A stretch of DNA of 64,000 nt from Clarkia xantiana subsp. parviflora (GCA_036873135.1 JAPTYO010000008.1:36094819-36158818); one strand, 5' to 3'; numbered from the stretch's first letter, positions 34,830 through 46,562 are shown. The notes: generated by a model from the letters alone, not told the origin. A program made the numbers and translations.

Positions 34830-35549
34830 TGTTAGGTTCTAAGCTTTAGGTCAACGGGTTGTCGATCTAAACCTTATTCCTCACTGGTGAAATTACGGGT
34901 TCAGTGCTCTTGGGGCTTGTCGTTCTGATCCACGTCCTTCTGCTTCCTTGCTTCTCTTCTCCACGCGACCCTGCGAGAGGGGCGCACGGAGGGGGGGGGT
35001 GGTGCTTGATGAACCCTCTCCGATGCTTAAGTCAGAACGATATTTCTAGAGAGATAAAGCTAGAGAGATGCCAGAGCTAAACTTCACCATAATCCAGATG
35101 ATCAAATGAGTGGTGGAAGGGTTGTATTTATAGGCAACGGTGTCATTAAGGTGACTTAATGAAATCGTTAACCTTTAAACACAATTAATTAGTCATTGAT
35201 CACATAATTAGAACCTTAAAGCACGGAGAGGTTGGCGAAAATAATCTAAGTGTGGGAGTCGGAAAACGGTGCCAGGGCCCTTGGGGGCGGAGGGAAAATC
35301 CGACCCCCAAGGGTAGGGGTTGGATGCGGCCACCCAACCCCTCCCTAAGGGAGATCGGGTCGGGTGTGGCCACCCGACCTCACCTAGGTGAGTTCGACGC
35401 GCGGCCCGGACAAGTATTTTTGCCTCGTCCGGACCGTTGGTGTTTCGGTGGGGTGTTCGGGTCAAAGTTTCGATTTATAATCATTAACGGGGTGACAAAA
35501 ATAAAACGATTCGGAAGTCAACGGGTTCAAATTGGGCGTATATCTATCA
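34830..35549 (-). repeat. 3' LTR of element 2
   Basis: 720 bp, matching 44266-45055. TATAAATA on the minus strand lies at 35125-35132. It lacks a ~14 bp piece and a tandem duplication around GGGGATCGGGTTGGCTGACC that the 5' LTR has. Confidence 0.93.
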
Positions 35550-36950
35550 CATGCCCCCGAGTCAACCAATGGCCTGACCCTTGATTGACTCTATTTTAGG
35601 ATGGTATGACACGCGCAATTTGAAGCCGGGATTTTACCTTTTGTCGGAATCTTTACTTACCCATGGGCGTGCGTCTCTGACTCTGCCCCCTGTCTTATAA
35701 GATAGAGGAATTGCAAACGTCAGAATAGCACGGACACGTGTCCAAGCACGTGTCCGTCTGAGATGGAAATAATAAATCCAATACCGTCACGAACTTATAC
35801 TCGGAAAATATACGCATATGTGGGGATGCAACATGAATATGGTTAAGTGAGTCCATGCTTCAATTTCACGACGGGGTAAGCTTATGTGGGAAAAATTTCG
35901 ATTTTGGTCCAAATTTTTTTCTAAGTATAGGATACTAAAAAATATGCCTATAGGATGCTAACTAGGATAGTAATACTCCTAACCTTAGTTAAAAAAGGAG
36001 AAGATAGTAGTTTTCTATCTAAGCCCTTGGATCTCCTTTTAATTGATGGATGGTTGAGATTATGTCACTTAAAAAACCCTACACCCTTCTCATTATAAGG
36101 AGGAGTAAGAAAATTACCTCATTTGAAGAAAGTTGTCATCTTTTCCTTATTTTCCCACACTTGGAGGCCAAGGGAGAAACTTTTGCACACCAAGGGAGGG
36201 GGGCCGGCCGAAATTCCAGCAAGGGCCAGAATTCCGGCCAGCAACGTGGTGGCCATCGGACGGAGCGGAGGCGCGGGGAGGCAGCGGCGGCGTGACGATC
36301 GCTGGTCGGGACAGCGACCCAGCTTGTGACGGCGCAGAGGGCGGCCAGGACGGTGACTGCAGCTCGCGACGGCGAGGGCTCCTGCGACTCCGGCGAACGA
36401 CCGCGGAGGCGGGGCAGGCGGGACCAGGCGCAGCTCAGCTCCGGCAGCGGCAGGACCTGCACTTCGACGCCGGCAAGGTGTTAATTCCGGGCCCGTTTAC
36501 CAAATCGGGTCGGGTTTTCCGAAGGTCCAATCCTTTTCCCTTCAATTACCGTACAAAATGTCGATACTTGAATTGCCGATATTTGATTTGTCGATTTTTG
36601 ATTGAATATGTGATTGCCGATGTTTGTTATGTGATGATCGTTTGGATTTTTTATTCGTGATGCCATTTGCATGTTGATTTCCATTGAGGGGCATAATCGT
36701 AATTTTGATCGGGAACCGGTTTTTGATCCGAGCAAAATTGCCCGATTTTTTCGTTGTAGTTTACTTAGCATGTGTTCGTTACCTTCGTTGGGTGCCTTTG
36801 AATTTTTGGTTGTTGCTTGTCGAGTGCCGGGGTATGCCCGGATTTTTCGGAGATCTTCTTATCTTAACACCCGTCATGCTATGACAGGCATTGTACTCGT
36901 GGTGGTGCCCCCGTACACAAACTTGGCAGAGGCGCTATATCCTTCGAAGG
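35550..36950 (+). promoter_or_regulatory. Promoter and GC-rich leader of the antisense gene of element 2
   Basis: After the polypurine tract, the region holds a TATA-like CATTATAAGGAGG at about 36090, then a GC-rich stretch (36190-36480). That ends in GGCAAG|GTGTTAATT, a donor-like site, before AT-richer sequence and the ATG at 36951. This resembles the TATA, GC-rich leader and donor order in the long LTR at 27084-28104. The assignment is inferred from layout. ORFs of 80-175 codons in the GC-rich part look like composition effects. Confidence 0.45.
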
Positions 36951-39381
36951 ATGAGTAAGTTTTTCTTTCCCTCTGTTCGTCGCGTTATTTTCTTTCCTGG
37001 CATTAGTTCGGAGTCGGATTCTGAGTCGGATACTGAGTCAGGGTATTGGTCGGAGCCTGATTCGAGCTTGGAATTTCTCACTGCCTTTGATTTAGGTCTC
37101 GCTGCCTTGTCAGAGAACCATTTGACTAGGTCCGAATATAATGAGCATGTTACCTTAGGCGACATTTGTCCTTTAGACGAGCCTTTGTACCCCTTCCTCC
37201 CTTCTTTGGGAAACACACGCAAGACAGTGACAGAGCCTCCTAGGGGGAAGGTTGTCGTCTATCCTTCCCAGATTCGGTTTGGGTTACGCCTGCCTTATTG
37301 TGATGAGCTCGTAGAACTGAGTAGATTCTTTAGGATCTCCCCTGTGAACCTTGCCCCCAGTGCTATTCGCGTCTGGGTGGGTTTCCGGGTGCAATGTCAG
37401 TGGTACTCCTGGAAATACTCCTTGGTCTTGTTCCGGTGCTTCTTCCGATTTCAGTATCAGAAGAAGGTAGGCTTCGCGAGTTTCGTGACTCGTTATCCTT
37501 CCCTCAAAGATTCCCGATTTGCTGATTTCGGGTTGAGCGGGGTTGAGTGGAATACTTCTCTTCGTTTCGTGGTTCAGAGCGATAATTCGGCGAGCCATTG
37601 GGCCAAACACTACTTCTTTATCACGGATCGATACGTCACCTGGTCGGTTCTGAATGAGGACCGATCGGACGGCTGGCCTGCCTTTGGGGAGTTCTCTTCT
37701 GTGGACTTGGAGACCATGAAGACTATCTACGAGAGCCACAAGACCCAGTCTTAATGCCCTGTGTCCTAGGTGACCGAGACAGACCTCTATGAGGCAGGGA
37801 TTAGTTTGACTCCTCTCTCCGGGGATTCAGTATGTTACTTAGTCTTCTCATCTATATTTATTTTCTGTTTTTTTCCTTGTAGGTTGGTTTCACGGGAAAA
37901 CGTATAACGTGCAGGCAGCGCCAGTTGACCTGAGCAAGAGGAGGGCTCCCTCTAGCTCTACTCCGAAGAAGTCCCCTATGCCTGGGAAGACTGCTGGGGC
38001 CTCTGGTATACTTCTTCCTTTCTCCTCTTATGGTATACTTGTGTTTTTTCTCATGTTGTTTTCCTTGTGTTGTTAGGGCATTCTCCCTTGGTGACTGAGA
38101 GAGTCGTCTTTGTGGGCAAGGGCTCTGGACCTTCTAAGTCCAAGTCACGGAGGTCCGACTCTGAGGTCGGGGCCTCGGCTGTCAAGAAGAAGAAGGCTGC
38201 AGATCCTCCTCCCCCTGGTGTTCGTCCCCCGACCTTGTCTCGCGACAAAGAGATAGTGGTCGAAGAGGCGCCTTCCCGGGCTGATAAAGGGAAGCGGCCT
38301 GCTGGCGATGGTGGGGTGGTTACTGATTCTCCATCTCCTGCCCCCCAGCCGAGGGCACGGTCTTCAGGTTCGTTTATTCTTTATGTCATTGATTCTTCTA
38401 TGCTTGTATTTTTCTTTACTTTGCTTTCTTTGCATAGGTGGGCCTCCGGCTTTGAGTCGGAAGGACTTTACACGCCTCACTGACGAGGATATTGTGGGAG
38501 CTGAGTGGACTCCCTTTGCTGGATTGAAGGAGTTCCACATTGACAGTGGTTCCTCCTTGCGCACCCCGGAGGTTGGCATTCGGGTACTTCGCGGTGCCAT
38601 CGCTCCCGGTGATCGTGCTCCTCAGCCTAAGTCCCCTAAGGAGACCCGGCGCTTCATCCAGGGGGTGTTATCCCGCTACGTCCCTGTGAGTGGTGTTTCT
38701 CTTCCTTTTCTACTTTCATGTGATTGCTTACTAAGTCATTTACACCTTGTTGATTTTTCAGGGTATGTCCGACATGGTGAATATGTCGTCTCTTGCGCTT
38801 GAGCTGTCAGATGAGAAGAAGGCCCTTGAGGATAACCAGGTATCCTTGAAGGCGGAGCTTGCCACTGCCGCTGAGAAGGCTCGCCTGTCTGACTTGCAGA
38901 TGTAGGAGCTTAGGGGCCAGGTAGCTCTACTTGAGACTACCGTGGGTGGTTTGCGCCGTGAGGCTGATGTTGCCTCGTCACTCCATGCTGAGGAGTTGAC
39001 GAAGCTTGAGGCGAGGTGCCGGGTGGAGGAGAGAGCTGCTGCAGTAGCTGAGTACAAAGCTTCCCCTGCCTTTACTGCTGATTACAGCGTTCAGTTGAAC
39101 CAGGAGATGAACCAGTTCGGGGAGTACCTTGTCGATCATATCTTCCGTATTGATCCCAGTTTCCCGTCAATGATCTGGGTGACTTTAGGCCATACGCTGC
39201 TGGTTATATGGCCGTTCTTAGGGGTCAACCTGCCGTTGCTGATGAGCCTGCCCCTGCACAGGTGGATGCTATATCCGTGGATGTTGATAGTTCAGGCTCT
39301 TCCTCATCTTCTTCGAGCTCTGTTGGTGATTCTTCCTCAGAGGGTCAGGACCGTGAGGACTCTCCAGCAAGTTCTGGTTGA
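36951..39381 (+). pseudogene. Antisense spliced gene of element 2, decayed (Transposase_28-like plus coiled coil)
   Basis: Exons: 36951 to about 37836, 37883-38005, 38077-38367, 38438-38685 and 38762-39381. Junctions from exon 2 onward have consensus GT/AG and agreeing phases. The first exon carries an acidic Ser/Glu/Asp repeat, then the domain shared with element 1: LRLPYCDELVELSRFF, LAPSAIRVWVGFRVQ and KHYFFITDRYV. Later exons are basic/Pro-rich, then RKDFTRLTDEDIVGAEW, then a coiled coil and a Ser-rich tail. Damage: TAA 37752-37754 and TAG 37767-37769 in exon 1, TAG 38903-38905 in the coiled coil, and a frameshift near 39165-39175. The phase between exons 1 and 2 does not match as read. 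It has more introns than the element 1 gene. It runs opposite to gag and ends before the minisatellite. Confidence 0.7.
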
Positions 39382-39810
39382 TATGTTGATATCTCTTTAT
39401 CCTTGTACATATGACTTTACCTTTCCTCCCCTTTAATGGGTTGAGTTCATTTTGGGATTGCTATACTTGGAATGTTTTGTTGCTTTCCTTCTTTGCATGG
39501 TTATGTTGGCAGTGTGTGGAACACTTGCCTTTGGTTGTGGTATGCATGGTATGGTGAGTTGTTACTTTTGATGGTTGCTTCATATGCCTCTGTATATATT
39601 CCTTTGATCATGGACTCTTCATTTCCTTGTGCTTTCCTTTGCTTATCTTTCTTTTGTGTTTTCCTTCACATCATACCTGCTATCTCATCAAGAAAAAACA
39701 TTATGTGTTCTCCATACAACTTTGCTTTGCAATTATTTTCTCATGGAATCCTTCTTAGTATGGTGCAATGATCTCTTCTGATACCCTTTAAATGGTATAT
39801 ATGGTACTGT
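39382..39810. other. 3' flank of the antisense gene in element 2
   Basis: T-rich sequence after the stop of the antisense gene, with no conserved ORF. It probably contains its 3' UTR. Confidence 0.5.
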
Positions 39811-40600
39811 TAGACCAAAGATACGCTCTTGGTGAGCGTCGAATCTGTTCACGAGACAGGCTCTCGGAGGGCACTTAACGTTTCACAGGATAGGCTCCCG
39901 GAGGGCGCAAGTTAGACCAAAGATACGCTCCTGGTGGGCGTCGAAAACTGTTCACGAGACTGGCTCTCGGAGGGCACTTAACGTTTCACAGGATAGGCTC
40001 CCGGAGGGCACAAGTTAGACCAAAGATACGCTCCTGGCTGGCGTCGAATCTGGTAGTTTGAAATCTACCTCAAGATACGCTCTTGGGGACGTCGAATCTG
40101 GTAGTTTGAAATCTACCTCAAGATACGCTCTTGGGGGCGTCGAATCTGGTAGTTTGAAATCTACCTCAAGATACGCTCTTGGGGGCGTCGAAGGTCGTAG
40201 TTTTTAGAAACCACTCTCAAGATACGCTCTTGGGGGCGTCGAAGGTCGTAGTTTTTAGAAACCACTCTCAAGATACGCTCTTGGGGGCGTCGAAGTTCGT
40301 AGTTTTTGGAAACCACTCTCAAGATACGCTCTCGGGGGCGTCGAAGTTCATAGTTTTTGGAAACCACTCTCAAGATACGCTCTTGGAGGCGTTGAAGGTC
40401 GTAGTATGAAAACTACTCTCAAGATGCGCTCTTGGGGGCGTTGAAGGTCGTAGTATGAAAACTACTCTCAAGATGCGCTCTTGGGGGCGTTGAAGGTCGT
40501 AGTATGAAAACTACTCTCAAGATGCGCTCTTGGGGGTATTGAAGGTCGTAGTATGAAAACTATTCTCAAGATACGCTCTTGGGGGCGTTGAGGGTGTTGT
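39811..40600 (-). repeat. Hairpin minisatellite of element 2
   Basis: First come two ~104 bp units (39811-40020), then about eleven units of 48-51 bp starting with CAAGATACGCTCTTG (first at 40071). CAAGA/TCTTG forms a stem around TACGC or TGCGC. The second half of the unit varies in sequence but also keeps a stem: GGTAG/CTACC, GTAGT/ACTAC or GTTT/AAAC with a loop. The array lies between the convergent 3' ends of gag' (ends 40865) and the antisense gene (ends 39381). Its repeated ORFs are not genes. Confidence 0.92.
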
Positions 40601-40864
40601 TGACTTGGAAGTCATATCTGTGTAAGGATAACATAATGATTATATCACCATCTTCTTTGAAAGATTCTTTTGAGTAACTTCTACTTCATTAGGAGGAGCA
40701 TTCATGCTTTATGTACATTTGGGGTGCCTTGGATGGATCAAGACACCCTATTGGTGGAAATCAAAGATAGTTGTAGAGTCGGAGTAACTTCTTGAGTTCT
40801 CCTTCTCAAAAGTTGTTTTTGGAAAACTTAAAATGCTTGAACATGCAAAGTGCTGAATATTAAA

Positions 40865-41470
40865 CTAAGGATATGGGGTGGTGAGTGTGTCTGTTGCCAC
40901 ATAGTCCTTTAGGCCTCCTTTGTAAATCATCTCTTCCACTTCTATCTTCAACACCATGCAATCATTGGTTTGATGCCCCCAAGTCCCATGGTATTCGCAC
41001 CAACCTTGTGCATCTCTTCCTAGGAAGGTCTTACCCTCCTCCTTGCACTTTGATAGCTCTTTATTGAGGTACTCTTCAAAAATTTCTTCTATCTTTGCCG
41101 TGAGGGGTGTGAATTTGAAGTCTTCGACTCCTTCAAGTATGTTGTTCTCTTTTTCTTCTTCAAGGACCTCTTCATATTGCCCTATCTCTTTTGCGAATGC
41201 CCTGTCCAGTCTCTCTTTGAGCTCCCTCATTGTGCTTGTCATAACCACCTCATAGAGCCCTCCATATGCTTCAATTGAGGTTGGATGCATGTTTCTAAGG
41301 AAGGCCCTTACGGCCTCACTTCTTGTGATGTCTATGCTTGCACCATAGCTGAAGAATCTCCCAAAGTAGCTTGATATGGACTCCTTTGGCATTTGCTTGA
41401 TGTCGTCTATATATCGGAAACCCTTTTCAATGGAGTCCCTTGTTCTCTTTCCTTATGCATTCTCTGGCTG
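40865..41470 (-). pseudogene. Second gag half (gag') in place of pol
   Basis: This is in the same frame as gag-protease, separated only by TAG 41471-41473 and a TAA shortly after. The translation has ESISSYFGRF, EAVRAFLRNM and a knuckle-like CEYHGTWGHQTNDC, then EEMIYKGGLKDYV. Each block aligns with a block of the first gag (ESLADYYTRF, EIIRAFIRNL, CDNHEAYGHDTNEC, NNIIKRGELKQFV), though identity is modest. An acidic Glu-rich insert is unique to gag'. The frame ends with TAG at 40865-40867. Either a diverged duplicated gag half or an exchange with a related family. Confidence 0.75.
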
Positions 41471-43270
41471 CTAATGTATGCTTGTTACCCTTACAACCTT
41501 ACTTCTCTGCTTCTTCTTAGCTAGTCCTTGAAAGAACTGCTTACTCAGGCGGAGTGTAACTCCCTTTTTCATCTTTCCCTGCCTTAGCCTTTTCATCACC
41601 TTCTCTTTGTCTTGGATGGCCCCAGTCATGACCATAGCCACTGCGTCTAACTTGTGTGATCCACGTCTCATGGAGTTGACGTAGCACTGCCTTGCAGTGC
41701 GTTGATCACCCAAGACTTCCCCAATTCCGTTTTCGGTGATATATTTCAGCTTCTGATGCACGGTAGATGACACAATTTCATATGGATTTATGGTTGTTCT
41801 TCCTAAGATCCCGTTGTAGGCTCCCAGGCTTTCAACCACCATGAAGTTGACGTTCACTCTTAGCTGTGTCCATCCCTGGCCCATGGTCACTGGCAGGGTT
41901 ATCATTCCTAGGGGGTAACTTGTTGCCCCTGAGAAGCTAACCAGAGGGAAGTTGACTGGTTTGATATCCGCCTTTGTTTTTCCTATCTCTTCCAGGACCC
42001 TTAGGCTTAGGAGGTCTGCGGAGCTGCCTCCATCTACCAGTATCCTTTTTACATCGAAGTTATCGATGTCCATCGTGATGACTAAAGCATCATCGTGCGG
42101 GAAGACAAATTGACTCTTGTCCTTCTCCGAAAACTCAATCTTCATCTCCTCTCCTTCTCGTGGTCTCTTTCTCCACTTTGGCACTGAGCTCAGCTTGGTT
42201 GCATAAACCTCCCCTGCATTGCCTGTTGGGCCACCCGATGTCACTCCTCCATGTATCATGTTTATAGTCCCTCTCTTGTTAGGTGGGGGATTATAATCTA
42301 CTTTGTCTTTGCCTTTATCCTTGTGTGATGGCCCTGGTTGTGTGCCATTGCCACCGTGATCAACAAACTGTTTCAGCTCCCCTCTTTTGATGATATTGTT
42401 GATACTTAGCTTCAAGCTAAAGCATTCGTTCGTATCATGCCCATACGCCTCATGGTTATCACACCATCTATCCTTGTGTGTCCCTACCATTGGGGCTCTC
42501 CATCTTCCGGGGGGCGACCATAATTTCTGATTTCTCATCTCTCTCAGGACCACTGCTGGGGTGGTGTTCAATGGTATGAACTTGATAACATTTGTTTCTC
42601 TAGCCTTCAATGGCTCACCCATATGATTTCTTTGCTGAGGCGGACGCCGTTCTTGTTGCCTTATGGGTTGAGGTGCCTGAGGTGGCTTTCACCTATTCTG
42701 CTTTGTATTGTCCTCCTTTGCTGCCTGAATCTTGGCTTTCTTACTCACTCTGTGCCTCTCTAAGTCTATGTGAGTTTTCACTCTCCCTGCCAACTCCTCT
42801 AAGGTACTTGCATGTTTTTTGGCCATCTTCTCTGCCAATGTGGACCCAAAGCGGCCAAGGTTTCTTATGAAGGCTCTTATTATTTCACCCTCGGTGATGT
42901 CGCCTTGTATGTCTGCTATGTTCTGGTTGAACCTTGTGTAGTAATCAGCCAAAGATTCATCATTCTCTTGATTCACATCATCTAGGGAGCCTGTTCCTTT
43001 GAGCAGCTTCCTTTCTCCTAAGTATCTCTGAAGAAACTTCGCCTTTAGCTGTGCCCATGAGTGGATGCTCTCAGTAGGTAGGCTGAAAAACCAATGTGAC
43101 GCCACTCCTGACAGGGTGTTTGGAAATAAGAGTGCCTTGTAGCGGTCATCAGTTGTTCTTCCGAATAGGGAGGCTTCATGTTGCTGAATGTGCTCTAAAG
43201 GGTCTCCCTTGCCGTTGTATTTTGCTATCTGTATTGTATGCAAGGAGTCTGGCACTTTGTTCATTTCCAA
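41471..43270 (-). pseudogene. gag core and protease of element 2
   Basis: One frame with a single TGA at 42689-42691. Upstream is the gag core (YNGKGDPLEHIQQHEASLFG, then SHWFFSLPTESIHSWAQLK and QRYLGERKLL). Downstream are the knuckle-like CDNHEAYGHDTNEC, then TINMIHGG and the protease with RILVDGGSSADLLSL and GILGRTTINPYEIVSS. The protease looks intact. Upstream, a frameshift near 43280 separates it from the N-terminal part. The frame continues in register into gag'. Confidence 0.87.
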
Positions 43271-44214
43271 CTCCCTCGTAAGGGGTGGTTTGTGTTGTCA
43301 CTCAGGCAGTGCAATCCGTTCCTCTTGGACTCACTCATCTTCCTTGCTATCATAGCTTCTATCTCCTCCGGGGTTATCATCACCGGCGTTGGAGTATAGT
43401 CTCTCTGATATCCTCCATAGTTGTAAACTGGGCTTACCGGGATCCCTTGTCCGTGCTGATACGGACTATAAGCGTATCCATGATATCCCTGTTGGGGTAC
43501 TTGGTAGAATTCCTGCCTCTTTGGAGGTCTTGCCTGTCTATCTGCCCCCAGCGGGGTGTATGCCCTGGCTTCCTGCTGTGGCTGTTGCTGCCTTGGAGGC
43601 ACAAACTGCTGCCTTCCCTCTGGGGGTGGCCTTTGGTTATCTCTCCTTTGTTCTTCTCGCTGCCCTGTTGGAGGGTACGAGTAGTGTTCTTCTTCTGGGA
43701 TTTGTTCTTCCTCATGAACTTCTTCTTCTTCATGCTAGTGTTGCCTTCCCTGCCTGTTCCTCAGAGTCTCTCTATAGGTTAGCAGCTCATCCAATGCGCT
43801 CATCAACCCCGGAGTCACTGTATGTGCTCCTTGCGAGTATGCGGGCCTTGTGTTGGTTGTGTGTGCGCGATTGTCGTTCCCTTGAGTCGGCATTCCATAT
43901 GGATACCCTTGAGGTTGTGCCTCATAGTAGTACTCGTGAGGAGGTGTCGTTTATTGGGATGGCACTCCTTGTTGCCCTCCCTGTCTCTGTGGCCTCCTAG
44001 CCAATGGAGTTGAAGCCGTGGAAGACTCGGCCCCAGCTGGGCGTGAAGGTCCTCCTCCCTGATTGTTAGGCTGGGGTGCCTGTGGGGCTACCTGAGGCTC
44101 TGGGTTTGCAGGCTGTTTCTCTGGGTTAGGCTGCCTTGCTAGAGGTATAGGCTGTCTCTCTTGCCTATTGCCCCCAGGTGGGCGATTACCTCTAGACGCT
44201 AAGATGCTCGTCAT
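43271..44214 (-). pseudogene. gag N-terminus of element 2, Gln/Pro-rich, broken
   Basis: The reading starts MTSILASRGNRPPGGNRQ at 44214, about 35 bases after the primer-binding site. It is rich in Gln, Pro and Asn, is interrupted by a stop at about 43951 and others, and resumes in the same frame at 43602-43261 (MITPEEIEAMIARKM) before the frameshift into the gag core. Confidence 0.7.
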
Positions 44215-44265
44215 CGCTCTCGTGATTGCCAGGCTTTCTATTCGAAACCCACGGACGACGCCAAG

Positions 44266-45055
44266 TGTTAGGTTCTAAGCTTTAGGTCAACGGGTTGTCG
44301 ATCTAAACCTTATTCCTCACTGGTGAAATTACGGGTTCAGTGCTCTTGGGGCTTGTCGTTCTGATCCACGTCCTTCTGCTTCCTTGCTTCTCTTCTCCAC
44401 GCGACCCTGCGAGAGGGGCAGTATCAAGCACGGAGGGGGGGTGGTGCTTGATGAACCCTCTCCGATGCTTAAGTCAGAACGATATTTCTAGAGAGATAAA
44501 GCTAGAGAGATGCCAGAGCTAAACTTCACCATAATCCAGATGATCAAATGAGTGGTGGAAGGGTTGTATTTATAGGCAACGGTGTCATTAAGGTGACTTA
44601 ATGACATCGTTAACCTTTAAACACAATTAATTAGTCCTTGATCACATAATTAGAACCTTAAAGCACGGAGAGGTTGGCGGAAATAATCTAAGTGTGGGAG
44701 TCAGAAAACGGTGCCAGGGCCCTTGGGGGCGGAGGGAAAATCCGACCCCCAAGGGTAGGGGTTGGGTGCGGCCACCCAACCCCTCCCCTAGGGGGGATCG
44801 GGTTGGCTGACCCGATCTCCCCTAGGGGGGATCGGGTTGGCTGACCCGATCTCCCCTAGGGGAGGTCGGGTGTGGCCACCCGACCTCACCTAGGTGAGTT
44901 CGACGCGCGGCCCGGACGAGTATTTTTGCCTCGTCCGGACCGTTGGTGTTTCGGTGGGGTGTTCGGGTCAAAGTTTCGATTTATAATCATTAACGGGGTG
45001 ATAAAAATAAAACGATTCGGAAGTCAACGGGTTCAAATTGGGCGTATATCCATCA
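44266..45055 (-). repeat. 5' LTR of element 2
   Basis: 790 bp. Minus-strand TATAAATA lies at 44567-44574. It holds a tandem duplication near 44795-44865 (GATCGGGTTGGCTGACC units) that is absent from the 3' LTR. The primer-binding site follows on the left. Confidence 0.93.
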
Positions 45056-46522
45056 AAAGCCAATTATGTATGGTCTTTAGTTGATTTACGTGCTAACCGC
45101 AGGGCCATCGGGGCAAAGTGGGTTCTGAAACTAAAACTCACTGCTGATGAAAATGTCGAGCGATACAAAGCTCGACTGGTTGCGAAAGGGTACACCCAGC
45201 TTCACGGTGTGGACTTTGATGAGACTTACTCACCGACTGTGAGATACACCACAGTCAGGGCAATCCTAGCCTTGGTCGCAAGCCTCGATTTAGAGCTGCA
45301 CCAAATGGATGTTAAGACCGCATTCCTCCACAGAAACCTGGAGGAGAAGATCTACATGGAGCAACCAGAGGGTTTCATTACTTCTGGTAATGAACGTAAA
45401 GTTTGTAAACTCCAAAGATCCATTTACGGTCTTAAACAATCGTCTCGGTAATGGTACCGCAGGTTCCACGAGGAAATCGTTGGAAACGGATTCGTGAATC
45501 TCCACGAGGATCCATGCGTGTGTACAAAGACCTTCGGGTCTAAGTACGTCATCTTAACTTTATAGGTGGATGACATACTCATTGCCGCAAACGATATGAG
45601 TTTCATGCATGAATCAAAGTCCTGGTTGGCATCTGTATTTGAGATGAAAGACATGGGAGAGGCTACGTACATCTAGCGCATTAAAATTGCTAGAGATCGT
45701 GTCATCCGAAGGTTCTGTCTATCTCAGGAATCCTACATCAACAAATTGTTGAAGAGGTTTAGATTACAGGATTCCAAACCCGTGGAAACGCCAGTAGTAC
45801 TCGGGTGCGCGTTGTCAAAGCGCGAGAGCCCAAAGAACCAGCAAGAGCGTGAACAGATGAGGAGTGCAGAGTATTTAAACATGGTTGGGAGTCTCATTTA
45901 CGCCATGCTTTTTACTCGACCGGACATCTGTTACGCTGTGGGCCTAGTAGCAAGATTCCAATCAGAGCCTGGCTATCAATATTTAAAAGCTGTAAAGTGG
46001 ATCATACGATATCTGAAAGGTACTGCCGACTACGTATTGTGCTATGAGGGAAGGAAGCTAGAATTGACCAGATTCAGTGATGCCGACCATGGTGGCGATC
46101 CAGACGATCTTAAGTCCACCACATGAGGAGTGTTTCTCCTTGCTGATGCCGCAATTTCATGGACGAGCAAGAAGCAATCCTGTGTCGCGCTGTCTACGAT
46201 GGAATCAGAATTCGTTGCTCTCTCTAAAAATGAACAGGAAGCGGTCTGGCTGAAAATGCTTCTTATTCCGGTGCTTGATGGTGATGTTGGGAGTAAACCT
46301 GTGAAGGTGTTCCCTGAAAGTCAAGCAGCGATTGCGGCAGTAAAGAATCCAAAGTACCATAGTAGGACTAAACACATTGATGTGAAATATAATTATGCTA
46401 AATCTATAGTAGAAGATAATATAATTACTTTAGAATACTCGTCCACCGATGATATGGTGGCGGACCCACTAACTAAACCATTGCGTAGAGAGACATTTGA
46501 AAATCATGTTAAACTGCTTTGA
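45056..46522 (+). pseudogene. Copia pol remnant, part 2 (reverse transcriptase and RNase H)
   Basis: A single frame continues from ISSVKA: NYVWSLVDL, AKWVLKLKL, RLVAKGYTQ, FDETYSPTVRYTTVR, LHQMDVKTAFLHRNLEEKIY, SIYGLKQSSR, VDDILIA, then RNase H with FSDADHGGDPDDLKSTTG-like and [13 protein letters not shown], and KHIDVKYNY near the end. In-frame stops are at 45449-45451, 45563-45565, 45674-45676 and 46124-46126. The second replaces the Tyr of the YVDD catalytic box. No frameshifts are seen, so decay is mostly by substitution. No 3' LTR follows; at 46524 the MULE-derived duplication starts. Confidence 0.9.
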
Positions 46523-46523
46523 A

Positions 46524-46562
46524 AAGCTCTTTTCTTGGACAACCTTAATTCAACATGTCTAG
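46524..46562 (+). repeat. Segmental duplication copy 2, left piece
   Basis: AAGCTCTTTTCTTGGACAAC to TCTAG corresponds to 29937 onward. It is separated from its continuation at 53655 by element 4 and directly abuts the copia stop codon on the left. Confidence 0.8.

Larger units (their letters stand above)
34830..45055 (-). mobile_element. Element 2: Tat-type Ty3/gypsy derivative without pol, 10.2 kb
   Basis: LTRs lie at 44266-45055 (5') and 34830-35549 (3'), with the 5-bp duplication AAAGC at 34825-34829 and 45056-45060. The minus-strand primer-binding site is TTGGCGTCGTCCGTGGG (complement of about 44248-44264), and the polypurine tract CTCGGGGGCATG abuts the 3' LTR. Order in sense direction: gag, protease, a second gag half and a minisatellite. 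Then, on the other strand, comes a spliced gene, then the 3' LTR. No reverse transcriptase, RNase H or integrase is found, so it must have moved with enzymes from a relative. It sits inside copia RT. Confidence 0.93.

Noticed and set aside
34830..35549. Treating the direct repeats at 34830 and 44266 as LTRs of the copia element
   Set aside because: Primer site, polypurine tract and gag orientation show they belong to the gypsy-type element 2 inserted into copia RT.
40161..40409. ORFs with repeated VVSKNYELRRPRERIL or its plus-strand counterpart
   Set aside because: They are produced by the 51-bp minisatellite, whose period is a multiple of three.
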